Positions 17,801 through 27,489 of a DNA stretch of 64,000 nt are shown here, piece by piece. A program made the position numbers and the translations under genes. Each line of letters opens with the position of its first letter. The first letter of the stretch is position 1. Below the pieces are notes generated by a model. The model was not told where the DNA came from. It saw only the letters and a program-made list of their open reading frames with translations, and did no database searches. Source of the DNA: Oscillatoria nigro-viridis PCC 7112 (GTDB lineage: Bacteria > Cyanobacteriota > Cyanobacteriia > Cyanobacteriales > Microcoleaceae); NCBI RefSeq assembly GCF_000317475.1, contig NC_019729.1, positions 4,168,501 to 4,232,500 on the forward strand, read 5' to 3'.

Positions 17801-20800
17801 ATGAAACTGCTCAACCGCCGCACTCGAACGCTTCTGTACACCGGCATCCTGGCGCTGGCCTACTTTGTTACCGGAAAACTCGCAGCGTCGATGCTGGGAC
17901 TGGTGAAAGCCGAACCCTCCCCCGTGTGGCCGCCCGCCGGTATTGCTCTAGCGGCACTGCTACTGCAAGGGCGACGGATGTTGCCGGGAATTGTCCTCGG
18001 TTCAGTGCTGTTAAACTCTACCGGCGGTATACCGTCGGCTGTCATTGTCACATCGGCTTTTAGCGTCACCCTGCAAGCGCTGGCTGGAGAGGCTTTACTG
18101 ACTTGGAGCGGATTTTCTACCAAACTCGATCGACTGCGAGATGTTCTGGGTTTGGTAGCGGGCGCTGTCATCGGGTCTACTTTCCTCGGCTCTATCCTCG
18201 GCAACTTGGGTACGTGCATTTTTGGTTGGGCTCAGTGGAGCAATTTCTCTCGCAACTGGTGGACTACGTGGCTCGGAGACGGCATGGGAATTTTGATTGT
18301 GACGCCCCTGCTGCTGACTTTGAACCACCTCGTTAACAGTTTTCAATTTCCACTCAAACTCAGATCTTTCATTATTCTCAATTACTTGTTTAGGAACAGG
18401 CAAGATGCCTGTGAAGCGAGAGATGAATTTTCTGGTGGAACAGGCATCTTGCCTGTTCTCGATGGTGGTGTAAAATGTGAGATTAAACCTGGGAATATTT
18501 CAAGATTAAAAGCATTTTTTAACTGGGTAAATTCCAAATTACAATTGACTAATTACCAAGGATTAATTACTAATTATCGACCCAGATTTTCTGGATCTGA
18601 AAAACGCTATAATCTTCTATTTTTCATTTTTAATTATTCAGAAATAGCGCTCTGGCTGACTCTATTGCTGAGCGTGAGCTGGCTGTTTTTTTGCTCAAAA
18701 ACACAAGCGGCGATCGCTCTGTATCCGCTGGAGTATCTGCCTTTTCCTCTGATAGTTTGGGCAGCCCTGCGGTTTCAACCGGCGGGAGCGATTTTTGCTT
18801 ATTCGATCGTCTCTTGCATCGCGATTTGGGGAGCAGTGCAGGGAGGCGGCCCGTTTTTGGCCAAAAGCGATAATCTCAAACAGGCGGTTTTATTTTTACA
18901 AGCTTTTACCGGTACGATCGCCCTTGTGGCTCTGATGTTGGCCGCCGCCGTAGCAGAACGCCAGCAAGCGCTGGTGGAGGTGCGCCGCACGGCCGCCATG
19001 CTGCGGGATCGCGAAGCTAGTTTAGCCAACGCTCAGCGCATCGCTCAGTTGGGAAATTGGGATTTAAATTGCCCCGCCCTCACAGCAACTGACAACTGCC
19101 AAGAATCTGCAGAAGATCGTATATCCAATATCGAATTGCGGTGGTCGAACGAACTTTACCGCCTCTTGGGTTTTGCTCCGGGAACTGTCAAACCGACACC
19201 AGAAGTTTTTTTGCAGGCCGTACATCCAGAAGACCGAGAATTGGTGGCGCGATCGCAGCGCCAAGCTATGTTTGAGCACAAACCCTATTGCATTAACTAC
19301 CGAATTGTGCTGGCAGACGGCTCGGAACGCACTGTCTGCGAACAGTCGGCAATTGAGTCAGGGGCGATCGCGGCCACAGTCCAAGACGTTACCGAACGCC
19401 ACCGCGCGGAAACCGCTTTGCGGGCGTCCTCCGATCGCGATCGCTTGCTCTCAGAAATCGCCCTGCGAATTCGCAACTCCCTCGACCTCGAAGAAATTCT
19501 GAATACTACTGTTGCCGAAGTCCGGCAATTTTTCAAGGCAGACCGCGCTTTTATCGGTATTGTGGAAGCGAACGGAGTACATCTTCCCAGCCCGGTGTAC
19601 GGTAAGGTTGTGGCCGAGTCTGTGGATGCCCAATGCCGTTCTCTTTTGGGGTGGGTACTCGCTGACGAGAATCACCTCGAAAACCAGAAAACTTTTTATG
19701 CTAACAACCGCGTCCGAGCTATCTCCGATACTGCTAGCGTTCAAATCAGCGTTCCAATTGCCCAATTCTACAGCGACTATCAAATTCGCGCGACTTTAAA
19801 TGTGCCGATCGTCCTGGGGGATGAATTGTTCGGAATCTTGGCCGTCAACCAGTGTTCGGGGCCCCGCCAGTGGCAGGAATTTGAAATTGATTTGTTGGAA
19901 AAACTCGCTACCCAAGTGGCGATCGCCCTACAGCAAGCCCAACTTTTGCAGCAGGTAAAAGCTCTCAATGCCAACTTGGAATCTCAAGTGGAGGAACGCA
20001 CCCGCCAACTACAGCAAAAAATGCACGAGTTGCAAGAAAGCAACCGCCTCAAAGACCTATTTTTGCACGCAGTTTCTCACAATCTCCGCACTCCTGTTAT
20101 GGGAATGTTAATACTGCTGAAAAATTTGCTCAACAAATCGCCCTCTGACTCTCTACAAGATGTTCCGGTTTCTCGATCGATTTTGCAGCGCATCGTTCAG
20201 GCCAGCGAACACCAGTTGACTATGGTTAATGCCCTGCTCGACGCTCACGCTAGCGAGGTCAAAGGGATTGTTCTCAATACTGTACCGCTGGATTTGCCGT
20301 CTTTAGCTTCAGCCATTATTGCCGATTTAGAACCGATGCTGGCCAAAAATCAAGCAACTTTGACTCAGGATATTCCGGCGGATTTGCCACAAGTCAATGC
20401 CGATCGCCAACACTTGCAGCGGGTGCTAGAAAATCTGTTGACTAATGCTATTAAGCACAATCCTCCGGGAGTCAATATAACTTTTAAAGCAGAGGTAATT
20501 GCAGTTGAAACAGCGCTAAGTTATGAAGAAAATTCACAGGCTTTAAGATCGCCCAATAATCCGCTTGCCCGCTGTATCGCTAACGGGATATCTGCTGCGG
20601 GCGATCGTCCTAGGATGGGCGAGACCACCCAGAAAAATCAGGAAACCCTGGCCAAATTCAACCTCGACGGTAGTTGCAAAATGCCCCGCTATCAGGGTCA
20701 AATTGGCAAGATCGGCAGCAAATTGCCCGGAGTTACCGTAAAAATGGTTCGCTGTACTGTAACAGATAATGGAGTGGGAATCAGCGCCAAACAGCGGGAA

Positions 20801-20995
20801 TCTCTCTTTGAACTTTACGTTCAAGACCCTAATAGCCGACAATTAACAGGGCTGGGTTTGGGACTGTACCTGTCCAAGCAAATTATCAAAGCTCACGGCG
20901 GCTTCATCGGTGTCGAAAGCACTCCCGGCGGTGGTTCGACTTTCTGGTTTTCGCTACCTGTTGTCAACTCGGACGAGCCCTCTTTCTCAATCTAA
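17801..20995 (+). CDS. MASE1-PAS-GAF sensor histidine kinase
   Basis: A 1064-residue membrane kinase. Residues ~1-390 are a MASE1 sensor (PSPVWPPAGIALAALLLQ; about eight membrane helices). A PAS domain spans ~405-525, a GAF domain ~555-715, then a coiled coil, HisKA with phospho-acceptor His near 760 (HAVSHNLRTP), and HATPase_c with N-box NLLTNAIKHN near 878 and G1 DNGVGIS near 989. Two oddities: a repeat-encoded segment near 195-230 (18391-18480) in a loop of MASE1, and a ~75-residue insertion between N-box and G1. No response regulator is adjacent. A second kinase with a related C-terminus follows, after a duplicated fragment. Confidence 0.9.
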   Translation: MKLLNRRTRTLLYTGILALAYFVTGKLAASMLGLVKAEPSPVWPPAGIALAALLLQGRRMLPGIVLGSVLLNSTGGIPSAVIVTSAFSVTLQALAGEALLTWSGFSTKLDRLRDVLGLVAGAVIGSTFLGSILGNLGTCIFGWAQWSNFSRNWWTTWLGDGMGILIVTPLLLTLNHLVNSFQFPLKLRSFIILNYLFRNRQDACEARDEFSGGTGILPVLDGGVKCEIKPGNISRLKAFFNWVNSKLQLTNYQGLITNYRPRFSGSEKRYNLLFFIFNYSEIALWLTLLLSVSWLFFCSKTQAAIALYPLEYLPFPLIVWAALRFQPAGAIFAYSIVSCIAIWGAVQGGGPFLAKSDNLKQAVLFLQAFTGTIALVALMLAAAVAERQQALVEVRRTAAMLRDREASLANAQRIAQLGNWDLNCPALTATDNCQESAEDRISNIELRWSNELYRLLGFAPGTVKPTPEVFLQAVHPEDRELVARSQRQAMFEHKPYCINYRIVLADGSERTVCEQSAIESGAIAATVQDVTERHRAETALRASSDRDRLLSEIALRIRNSLDLEEILNTTVAEVRQFFKADRAFIGIVEANGVHLPSPVYGKVVAESVDAQCRSLLGWVLADENHLENQKTFYANNRVRAISDTASVQISVPIAQFYSDYQIRATLNVPIVLGDELFGILAVNQCSGPRQWQEFEIDLLEKLATQVAIALQQAQLLQQVKALNANLESQVEERTRQLQQKMHELQESNRLKDLFLHAVSHNLRTPVMGMLILLKNLLNKSPSDSLQDVPVSRSILQRIVQASEHQLTMVNALLDAHASEVKGIVLNTVPLDLPSLASAIIADLEPMLAKNQATLTQDIPADLPQVNADRQHLQRVLENLLTNAIKHNPPGVNITFKAEVIAVETALSYEENSQALRSPNNPLARCIANGISAAGDRPRMGETTQKNQETLAKFNLDGSCKMPRYQGQIGKIGSKLPGVTVKMVRCTVTDNGVGISAKQRESLFELYVQDPNSRQLTGLGLGLYLSKQIIKAHGGFIGVESTPGGGSTFWFSLPVVNSDEPSFSI
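18361..18480 (+). repeat. Family A palindromic repeat inside the MASE1 kinase gene
   Basis: AGGAACAGGCAAGATGCCTGT and ACAGGCATCTTGCCTGTTC form the inner palindrome, as at 2156-2224. It is read through in frame as a loop peptide (NRQDACEARDEF) between predicted membrane helices. Confidence 0.8.
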
Positions 20996-21275
20996 AATCT
21001 CAAATCTCAAATCTAAAATGGATGGAGTGGGAATCAGCGCCAAACAGCGGGAATCTCTCTTTGAACTTTACGTTCAAGACCCTAATAGCCGACAATTAAC
21101 AGGGCTGGGTTTGGGACTGTACCTGTCCTTTGCAAATTATCAAAGCTCACGGCGGCTTCATCGGTATCGAAAGCACTCCCGGCTGTGGTTCGACTTTCTG
21201 GTTTTCGCTACCTGCTGTCAACTCGGACGAGCCCTCTTTCTCAATCTCAAATCTCAAATCTCAAATCTAAAATGG
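20769..21275. repeat. Tandem duplication of a kinase 3' end
   Basis: Bases 20769-21021 (HATPase G1 box to the gene end plus an AAATCTAAAATC run) recur at 21022-21275, offset by 253 bases and nearly identical. Both units end in the same TCTCAAATCTAAAATGG tract, which suggests slippage or unequal recombination at the simple repeat. Confidence 0.9.
21022..21240 (+). pseudogene. Decayed copy of the HATPase C-terminus
   Basis: This second copy lacks the rest of the kinase and carries a frameshift: CTGTCCAAGCAAATT in the parent reads CTGTCCTTTGCAAATT here, one base longer. Other differences are few (for example GGTGTCG to GGTATCG), so the duplication looks recent. It cannot make a working domain. 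Confidence 0.8.
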
Positions 21276-21276
21276 T

Positions 21277-23085
21277 ATGAACTATTTGGGCAATGCAAAA
21301 TCAGTTCAGGCGTTAACGGTTTACGAGGTGTGGCGCGATCGCTTCCTCCGAGATCGGCTGCGCCCTGCTGTCGGAATTGCCATCTTTTTTGCCTTCACAA
21401 TAACTGTCTATTTTATGGGCGAAAGATTCTTCGCTCGCCAGGATTTTGAAAGTGTTTATTTGTACACGAGCGCTGCTGTAGAATTGGGTTTGTTGACCTG
21501 TTTTGTGTTGCAAAAAACCTCCTTCGGACAGCGCTATCCCGGTTTGCTATTTTTGGGTTTTTCGTGGTCGCTGACGCTGGTTGTACAGATTGGGCTAGCT
21601 GTCGCACAAGCCGGGGAATTACCAATTTTTACCTGGACTTTAGCATTTCTGATCCAAGCTACGCTGATGCCGGTTCGCTGGCGCCTCCACCTGATTTCTC
21701 AACTCGGCGTTTTGTGTTGCCACGTCGGGATAAATTTGGTTTTAAATCTAAGTTTTGCTAAGTATACTCCTTTTAAGTTGACCGGGTTGTACTTATATTT
21801 GTTTTGGTTTTGTTTGATATGTGACTTGTCCGTTTATTGGTACGAATGTCTGCAACGGACAGAGTTTAGTACGAGGCGTGAGTTGGAATCTGCTTACCAG
21901 CAGTTGGAGGCGGCGGAGGCGAAGTACCGCAGCATCTTTGAGAATGCCGACGAGGGGATTTTTCAAAGCACTCCCGATGGGCGTTATATTACTGCAAATC
22001 CAGCTTTGGCGCGGATTTACGGCTGCGATTCCCCGGAAGAAGTGACGGCAAAGTTTACTGATATTGAGCGGCAGTTGTACGTCGATCCGGCTCGCAGAAA
22101 TGAGTTTTTGCGATCGATCGAGGAAAGTGGCACAGTATCGGATTTTGAATCTAAAATTTACCGCTCAGACGGCAGTATTGTCTGGATTTCTGAGAAGGCG
22201 CGGGCGGTACGGGACAGCAGCGGCGCCGTGCTTTATTATGAGGGTTTAATTGAGGATATCACGCAGCGCAAACAGGCACAAGAATCGCTGCGGCTGTTTA
22301 TCCACGCTCTTTCTCACGACTTGCGAAACCCGGTAGCGGGAATGTTAATGGTGCTGAAAAATTGGCAGACGAAAACCGGGGATTCGATCGCAATTCCCCG
22401 TTCTGTTTTGGAGCGGATGATTCAAGGTAGCGAGCAGCAATTGCGCTTGATAAATTCGCTGTTGGAAGTTCACGCCGGGGAATTGCGCGGTTTGGTTTTG
22501 CACTGCGATGCCGTTGATTTGAGGGCGATAGTTGAAGCTGCTGCGACCGATTTGGAGCCTTTAATGAATGAGGGTAAAGCTACTTTTAAAAATTTGGTTC
22601 CCGATGATTTGCCAGCCGTGAATGCTGACAAAACTCAGTTGTTGCGCGTCCTCTCTAATTTAATTGCTAATGCTTTGAAACACAATCTACCCGGACTGAA
22701 TTTAACAGTCTCGGCTCAAGTAATCAAGGCTGGGAAATTAACTATCAATCAAAGAACAGCAAAACAAGACATTGACAAATTACCGATTACCAATCCACAA
22801 TCCCCCATTACCAATCCCCAATCCCCAATCCCCAATCCCGGAAGTAGGATGATTTACTGTACGGTGGAAGATGACGGGGCGGGAATATTGCCGGAACAGT
22901 GCGAAAATCTTTTTGACCTTTATGTTAGGGGCGATCGAGCCCGACACTCCGTCGGTTTGGGTTTGGGTCTATATCTTTGTCGGCAAATTATTGGTGCTCA
23001 CGGCGGCCAAATTGGGGTAATTAGCACTCCCGGTGCTGGGGCAAGTTTTTGGTTTACTTTGCCGCTGGCTGAGAATTTCCGTTAA
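21277..23085 (+). CDS. Membrane PAS sensor histidine kinase
   Basis: A 602-residue kinase. About five to six membrane helices fill residues 25-190, a PAS domain with PAC spans ~200-325 (YRSIFENADEGIFQSTPDG), HisKA has its His near 346 (HALSHDLRNPVAGML), and HATPase has N-box NLIANALKHN near 458 and G1 DDGAGI near 532. Its catalytic half resembles the upstream MASE1 kinase, so the pair probably arose by duplication. A repeat-encoded stretch (ITNPQSPITNPQSPIPNP) sits between N-box and G1, at the same place as the insertion in its neighbour. The ATG directly follows a simple-repeat tract with no clear ribosome site. Confidence 0.88.
   Translation: MNYLGNAKSVQALTVYEVWRDRFLRDRLRPAVGIAIFFAFTITVYFMGERFFARQDFESVYLYTSAAVELGLLTCFVLQKTSFGQRYPGLLFLGFSWSLTLVVQIGLAVAQAGELPIFTWTLAFLIQATLMPVRWRLHLISQLGVLCCHVGINLVLNLSFAKYTPFKLTGLYLYLFWFCLICDLSVYWYECLQRTEFSTRRELESAYQQLEAAEAKYRSIFENADEGIFQSTPDGRYITANPALARIYGCDSPEEVTAKFTDIERQLYVDPARRNEFLRSIEESGTVSDFESKIYRSDGSIVWISEKARAVRDSSGAVLYYEGLIEDITQRKQAQESLRLFIHALSHDLRNPVAGMLMVLKNWQTKTGDSIAIPRSVLERMIQGSEQQLRLINSLLEVHAGELRGLVLHCDAVDLRAIVEAAATDLEPLMNEGKATFKNLVPDDLPAVNADKTQLLRVLSNLIANALKHNLPGLNLTVSAQVIKAGKLTINQRTAKQDIDKLPITNPQSPITNPQSPIPNPGSRMIYCTVEDDGAGILPEQCENLFDLYVRGDRARHSVGLGLGLYLCRQIIGAHGGQIGVISTPGAGASFWFTLPLAENFR
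22780..22840 (+). repeat. CCAATCCC tandem repeat inside a kinase gene
   Basis: Repeated ATTACCAATCCCC / AATCCCC units, in frame within the HATPase domain of the kinase at 21277. They are related in style to the GGGAATTGG units in the PKS gene at 58504. Confidence 0.8.
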
Positions 23086-23400
23086 TTTTTTTGTATTTTA
23101 AATTACATTTAATCTAGCAATCGTCCCAGATATTTAGAACGTTATTAATTGCTGAAACCGTTGCGAAATATGCTTCTTCCTTCTGCCTGCGGCTATACTT
23201 TTCTTGTGCCGTGGCGGGTGCTTTTTGAGTGGTTCCATCCAAATCAGTCGATCGGAATATTTCCCTCGGACTATTGATATTAATTTAAAACCGTGGTATA
23301 GTTACCCAAATGTTTTTCAACAAAAAATAAATTTCCAATCTTCACATTTTCTTTAGAAACATCATTTAATCTAGAAAATATCTAAAACTAGATAAAAAAT
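23086..23400. other. 315-base AT-rich non-coding region
   Basis: No credible gene, RNA or strong hairpin seen. It is presumably the terminator of the kinase and the promoter of the small protein at 23401. Confidence 0.4.
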
Positions 23401-23898
23401 ATGCAACTTATGTTTATCGAGCAAAGCTCAGAAAATACAGCTAAAGACAATGCAGCTAAGTACGACTCAGCTCAATATAACGAGCGGTCGTTATCAACTT
23501 TAATTCGGACGCTCCGTCTTTCCCAAGGTTACTTTTCTTTCGTTTTAGTCAACTGCAACTCGCTGGCTTTGCGGCAGCAAATAGTCGATCGGCTGCAAGT
23601 AAGTTGTCCCGTGAAACCGCAGCAACTATTTTTGCCCGAATCGGCGACAACTCTCTACAGGACAATCGCAGCAGAAATAGACGGGGAACAGCCTCCAGCT
23701 TTAATGCTCCTCGGTTTGGAATCAGTGGAGGCGATCGATCGATTGCTCGTTTCTACCAACCTCTTATGCAGCGAATTCAGCAAAACATTTTCGTTTCCCC
23801 TCGTCTTTTGGGTGACGGATGAGCTCCTGAGAAAAATCATTCGCACCGCCCCAGATTTATACAATCGGATGACGACAATTAGATTCATCAGTAATTAA
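23401..23898 (+). CDS. Short protein resembling only the N-terminal domain of large cyanobacterial TPR/ATPase proteins
   Basis: 165 residues. The stretch LSTLIRTLRLSQGYFSFVLVNCN, then LMLLGLESVEAIDRLLVSTN and FPLVFWVTDELLRKIIRTAPDL, matches from memory the N-terminal region that precedes TPR repeats or an ATPase in many large cyanobacterial proteins. Here it stops right after that region (TTIRFISN) and is followed by AT-rich repeats. It is either a truncated gene remnant or a stand-alone domain. There is no signal peptide. The family link is from recollection of the pattern, not a search. Confidence 0.6.
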   Translation: MQLMFIEQSSENTAKDNAAKYDSAQYNERSLSTLIRTLRLSQGYFSFVLVNCNSLALRQQIVDRLQVSCPVKPQQLFLPESATTLYRTIAAEIDGEQPPALMLLGLESVEAIDRLLVSTNLLCSEFSKTFSFPLVFWVTDELLRKIIRTAPDLYNRMTTIRFISN

Positions 23899-23979
23899 TA
23901 ATCAGCCCATCGATTTTAGATTTTAGATTTTAGATTTTAGATTTTTAACAGTCAACAGTCAACAGTCAACAGTCATTAG
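23899..23979. repeat. AGATTTT and AGTCAAC simple repeats
   Basis: ATTTTAGATTTTAGATTTT units at ~23914-23946, then AGTCAAC heptamers from 23947. The heptamers continue into the stop codon (TGA, 23980-23982 on the minus strand) of the next gene. Confidence 0.8.
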
Positions 23980-24471
23980 TCAAGTGTTAAATTCCGCTTC
24001 CCAAATCAGAACCAATTCTCGCGCCGCCGCAGTTCCCTCAACAGGAAAACTTGCCAAAAAGTCTTTATCAGCCGCCACGTCGTAAGGCCCTTCCTTAAAC
24101 TCCAAAATCACAGTATCCTGTGTCAAAGCTACTAACGTGTGAATAGTGCCCTCTGGCAGTTCGACAGCGCGAGTCGGGCCGGTCGCGCTGACTCGCAAGG
24201 AGCGCAGGATTTGACCGTTTTCGTTCAAAATAACAATACCGACTTCTCCTTGAATCACCACAAAAAACTCAAAACCGTTAACGGCAGGCGGGCGCAGGTG
24301 TTGGTGAGGGCGGACGTAAGTGCCCGGTTGCAGCACGTTGACAAACCGCTGCACTTTTTCAGATAAATCGTGGAAATTGTAGTTTTGTCGCTGGCGGGGA
24401 CTGCGGCGGGAGGAAGCGGCAACTTCGTCTAGCAATTCTTGCGTCAGCAATTTGATCGGAGGGGGCTGCAC
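23980..24471 (-). CDS. WbuC-type cupin metalloprotein
   Basis: A 163-residue cupin. The metal motif RPHQHLRPPAVNGFEFFVVIQGEVG and the later His in GTIHTLVAL fit the WbuC cupin-fold family, often linked to polysaccharide or sugar-modification loci but of unproven reaction. No sugar genes are next to it here. The last codon is followed by a TGA supplied by an AGTCA heptamer repeat, so the C-terminus may have been trimmed or reset by repeat growth. Confidence 0.85.
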   Translation of the reverse strand: MQPPPIKLLTQELLDEVAASSRRSPRQRQNYNFHDLSEKVQRFVNVLQPGTYVRPHQHLRPPAVNGFEFFVVIQGEVGIVILNENGQILRSLRVSATGPTRAVELPEGTIHTLVALTQDTVILEFKEGPYDVAADKDFLASFPVEGTAAARELVLIWEAEFNT

Positions 24472-24547
24472 AACAGATATCCTGTATTTAATAGTTTTTG
24501 AACAAATGGGCTAGTCTGGGATCGTCGTTATCAGCATCTCTTGACAC

Positions 24548-25771
24548 ATGAAAATCGCAAATCAGGTGCGTATCACTAAGGCAAGGCGTTTGTCAAGTAT
24601 CTTTAGAAAAAGTATTAGCCCGATCGCCCTTTTGACTATTCTAGTCTGCGCCAGTAGCGTTTCTGCGTCTGAACCGAGGGTGACACTGTTGGTTCAGCAG
24701 CAATTCTCACAGCAGCAATTTAAAGAAGAAATTCGCGATCGAGTTCAAGAAGAAGTTGACATTGCTTTCGGGCGCACGGCGGTACTGCTTAACGGGCTGG
24801 TAATTGCCCTAACTTTTTTTCCGACAGCAGCCGGAGTAGGGGTTTGGTTTCTGTTAAACAAATTGTCCAAGCAGACAACAATTGCCCGCCAAGAAATTGA
24901 AAGTCTCCATTACGATACAATCTCTCAATTAAAACTATTAATTTCGGACGCTGAAACTATTTTAGGCGAAATTCAACACCAAAGTCACTCGACCGAGGCA
25001 GAAACAGACCTTTTATTCCCCGATGCCCAAATTCAAGAATTTGCTCCGGTTAACTATGGCAATTACCAACAGCTATTGACGGCCGGCGACTATGCTAAAC
25101 AGGGAGATGCTTGTTTCTTTGAAAATCGTTATCAAGATGCGATCGCCGCTTACGATCGGGCCCTGCAAATTCAGCCGGATTTAGCCGATACTTGGAATAA
25201 CCGAGGAGTAGTGCTCACGAGAATGCAGCGGTATCCAGAGGCGATCGCCTCTTACGAACAAGCTACTACAATTCGCCCCAATTATCCCGATGCTTGGAAC
25301 AATCGAGGCGTGGTATTGTTGGAGTTGCAGAAGTACCAAGAGGCGATCGGCTGTTACGAACAGGCAATTCAAGCCAAACCCGATTATGCCGATGCTTGGA
25401 ACAACCGAGGCGTTGCTTTTTCCAAAATGCAGGAGTACGAACAAGCAGTAATTTCTTACAATCAAGCCCTACAAATTAAAAATGATTATACTGACGCTTG
25501 GAACAATCGAGGCGTTGCACTCTCCAAATTGCAAAAATACGAAGCGGCGATCGCTTCCTACGAAAATGCTGCCAAAATTCGACCTGACTTTTACAGAATT
25601 TGGTACAATAAAGCCCGATGTTATGCGCTACAAGGTAAAATTGAATTAGCTATTGAAAATTTAAAGCGCGCCCTCAATCTCAATCCGAATGTGTGTAAAG
25701 AGTTGGCAAAAAGTGAAGCTGATTTGGAGAAGATTCGCGAACACGACGCATTCAAGCAGTTGATAAGTTAA
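24548..25771 (+). CDS. Membrane-anchored TPR protein
   Basis: 407 residues. A signal-like hydrophobic helix (~24-44) and a second membrane segment (~75-105, LLNGLVIALTFFPTAAGVGVWFLL) precede a short coiled region. About six TPR units follow from ~175 to 385, with the repeated AWNNRGVALSKLQKYEEAI-like pattern. TPR arrays mediate protein-protein contacts; the partner is unknown. The near-identical repeat units (DAWNNRGV occurs four times) indicate recent internal duplication. It stands alone on the plus strand. Confidence 0.85.
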   Translation: MKIANQVRITKARRLSSIFRKSISPIALLTILVCASSVSASEPRVTLLVQQQFSQQQFKEEIRDRVQEEVDIAFGRTAVLLNGLVIALTFFPTAAGVGVWFLLNKLSKQTTIARQEIESLHYDTISQLKLLISDAETILGEIQHQSHSTEAETDLLFPDAQIQEFAPVNYGNYQQLLTAGDYAKQGDACFFENRYQDAIAAYDRALQIQPDLADTWNNRGVVLTRMQRYPEAIASYEQATTIRPNYPDAWNNRGVVLLELQKYQEAIGCYEQAIQAKPDYADAWNNRGVAFSKMQEYEQAVISYNQALQIKNDYTDAWNNRGVALSKLQKYEAAIASYENAAKIRPDFYRIWYNKARCYALQGKIELAIENLKRALNLNPNVCKELAKSEADLEKIREHDAFKQLIS

Positions 25772-25911
25772 TCGTTCAGAAATAATCGTAAACTATAGGA
25801 TAACGAATAGGTCGTAAGATGAAATGAACCGCGAAGACGCTAAGGACGCGAAAGAAGAGAAAGAAGGGATGCAGTTTTTCCTTCGCGCTATTTGCGTCTT
25901 TGCGGTTCGTT

Positions 25912-26784
25912 TTACAAATATTTCTGCAACAACAAACCCATTTTCTCCTTAGTGGCGGCCGGCACTCGATCCAGCCGAGTCAGAATTGCATATTTTAAAG
26001 CTGAATGTGCATCAGATACGGGGGGATTTTCTGTTAGTCTACGGACTGTTTCTTGAATGACTTTTTGAGCATTCTCTGCATTGCGGTGCAAATTTGCTAT
26101 TACCATTTCTACAGTTACGCTGTCGTGTTCGGTATGCCAGCAGTCGTAGTCTGTGACTAAGGCTAAAGTTGCGTAGGCAATTTCAGCTTCTCTGGCTAAT
26201 TTTGCTTCCGGCAAATTTGTCATCCCAATGACTGTGGCATCCCAACTGCGGTAAAGGTTTGACTCTGCTTTTGTGGAAAACGCGGGGCCTTCCATGCAGA
26301 CGTAGGTGCCGCCCCGGTGGATGTTAACGTCGGGGAGGTTCAATGATTCGATCGCACTTGCCAACACTTTTGCCAATTCGCCGCAAACCGGATCGCCGAA
26401 TGTGATGTGACCGACTATTCCTTCTCCAAAAAAAGTAGAAACTCGATTTTTTGTGCAATCGATAAACTGATCCGGCACTACCATATCTAAAGGTTTCGCC
26501 TCTGTTTTCAGGGAACCAACCGCCGACGCTGAGATTAAATACTCAACTCCCAAACTCTTCATGGCATAAATATTTGCGCGATACGGCACTTCGGAGGGCA
26601 AAAAAGTGTGGTTGCGGCCGTGTCTAGCCATAAATGCTACGGGCGTACCGTCCAATGTTCCCACAATGGCGGCATCGGATGGCGATCCAAAAGGTGTATC
26701 AATTTTCACCTCTTCAATATCCTTGAGGGCCTCCATTTTATACAAACCGCTGCCGCCGATAATTCCGATTTTTGCTTGTGCCAT
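25912..26784 (-). CDS. mtnP: S-methyl-5'-thioadenosine phosphorylase
   Basis: 290 residues from the ATG at 26784, preferred because AGAGGG lies 7 bases upstream and the family begins with [12 protein letters not shown]; an upstream ATG at 26811 would add 9 residues. Motifs are GGSGLY, the phosphate-binding RHGRNH, SAVGSLK, the purine-binding CMEGPAFST and [14 protein letters not shown], and TDYDCW. The enzyme cleaves methylthioadenosine to adenine and methylthioribose-1-phosphate in methionine salvage. It is monocistronic. An AACCGCGAAGACGC-type repeat lies just downstream at 25826-25862. Confidence 0.96.
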   Translation of the reverse strand: MAQAKIGIIGGSGLYKMEALKDIEEVKIDTPFGSPSDAAIVGTLDGTPVAFMARHGRNHTFLPSEVPYRANIYAMKSLGVEYLISASAVGSLKTEAKPLDMVVPDQFIDCTKNRVSTFFGEGIVGHITFGDPVCGELAKVLASAIESLNLPDVNIHRGGTYVCMEGPAFSTKAESNLYRSWDATVIGMTNLPEAKLAREAEIAYATLALVTDYDCWHTEHDSVTVEMVIANLHRNAENAQKVIQETVRRLTENPPVSDAHSALKYAILTRLDRVPAATKEKMGLLLQKYL

Positions 26785-26993
26785 TTTTACCCTCTGCTTG
26801 AGTTTTACCACAGTGATTCTATCGGGCCATCGTTAAGTTGGCGTAAAGATAATTGAAGATTTCGTGACAACAGTCACCCGACATACACTATTTTGTCACA
26901 AATTATATGTGATTCTAATCACAAATGACCTTCACAAAATCTTTAAAAATAAAGGTACATAGTTCTGTTACTTATTTTTAGCGTGTTAAGACC

Positions 26994-27200
26994 ATGACAG
27001 TCAGCTCTGCTAACCTCCCCAAAATCTCGATCGAGGCGATCGTCGAGCGCATCTTTGCTTTTCGCCAGATTACCCCCCTTGACAGACGGCTGCTGAAATC
27101 AGCAATGCTAGCCCAGAAAGGTCTCAACGAAAAAGACCAGTGTCACATCAACCGAGTGTGTCAAGGCATCCAAAACGGCTTGATTTTAGTTGTAGAATAA
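26994..27200 (+). CDS. Small conserved cyanobacterial protein
   Basis: 68 residues: ISIEAIVERIFAFRQITPLDRRLLKSAML, then LNEKDQCHINRVCQGIQNGLILVV. It looks all-helical and resembles a family of ~70-residue proteins I recall as widespread in cyanobacteria and without known function. The upstream region (26900-26990) is AT-rich and would hold its promoter. No membrane segment or signal is present. Confidence 0.7.
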   Translation: MTVSSANLPKISIEAIVERIFAFRQITPLDRRLLKSAMLAQKGLNEKDQCHINRVCQGIQNGLILVVE

Positions 27201-27489
27201 ATTTGCAGCACGATCTCTTGCTAGCTCAACAAGCTGTTTTAAAATTTTTGTCTGAGTCTGTATCTGCTGGAACTGAAGTTCGGGCGGTATGTTACCATTT
27301 TTCGGCGCGCGATCGCTCGACATCACAAATAATATTATTTATATCGTTTCCGGTTGCATCAGAATAATAAAATCGAGTCAACAGTTAACACTCAACCATT
27401 GAGTTTTTTGACTCCGAGTCAACAGCCAACAGCCAACAGTCAACAGTCAACGATCGTTTCGCTCGTACAACCGGAATGGATCTTACATC
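27201..27489. repeat. Intergenic stretch with AGTCAACAGCC repeats
   Basis: No gene seen. CAACAGCCAACAGCCAACAGTCAACAGTC units at about 27417-27451 belong to the heptamer family found after spkB. Confidence 0.6.

Noticed and set aside
20996-21276. A separate short kinase gene starting at the ATG of the duplicated segment
   Set aside because: It holds only the end of a HATPase domain, is frameshifted, and is explained by the tandem duplication.
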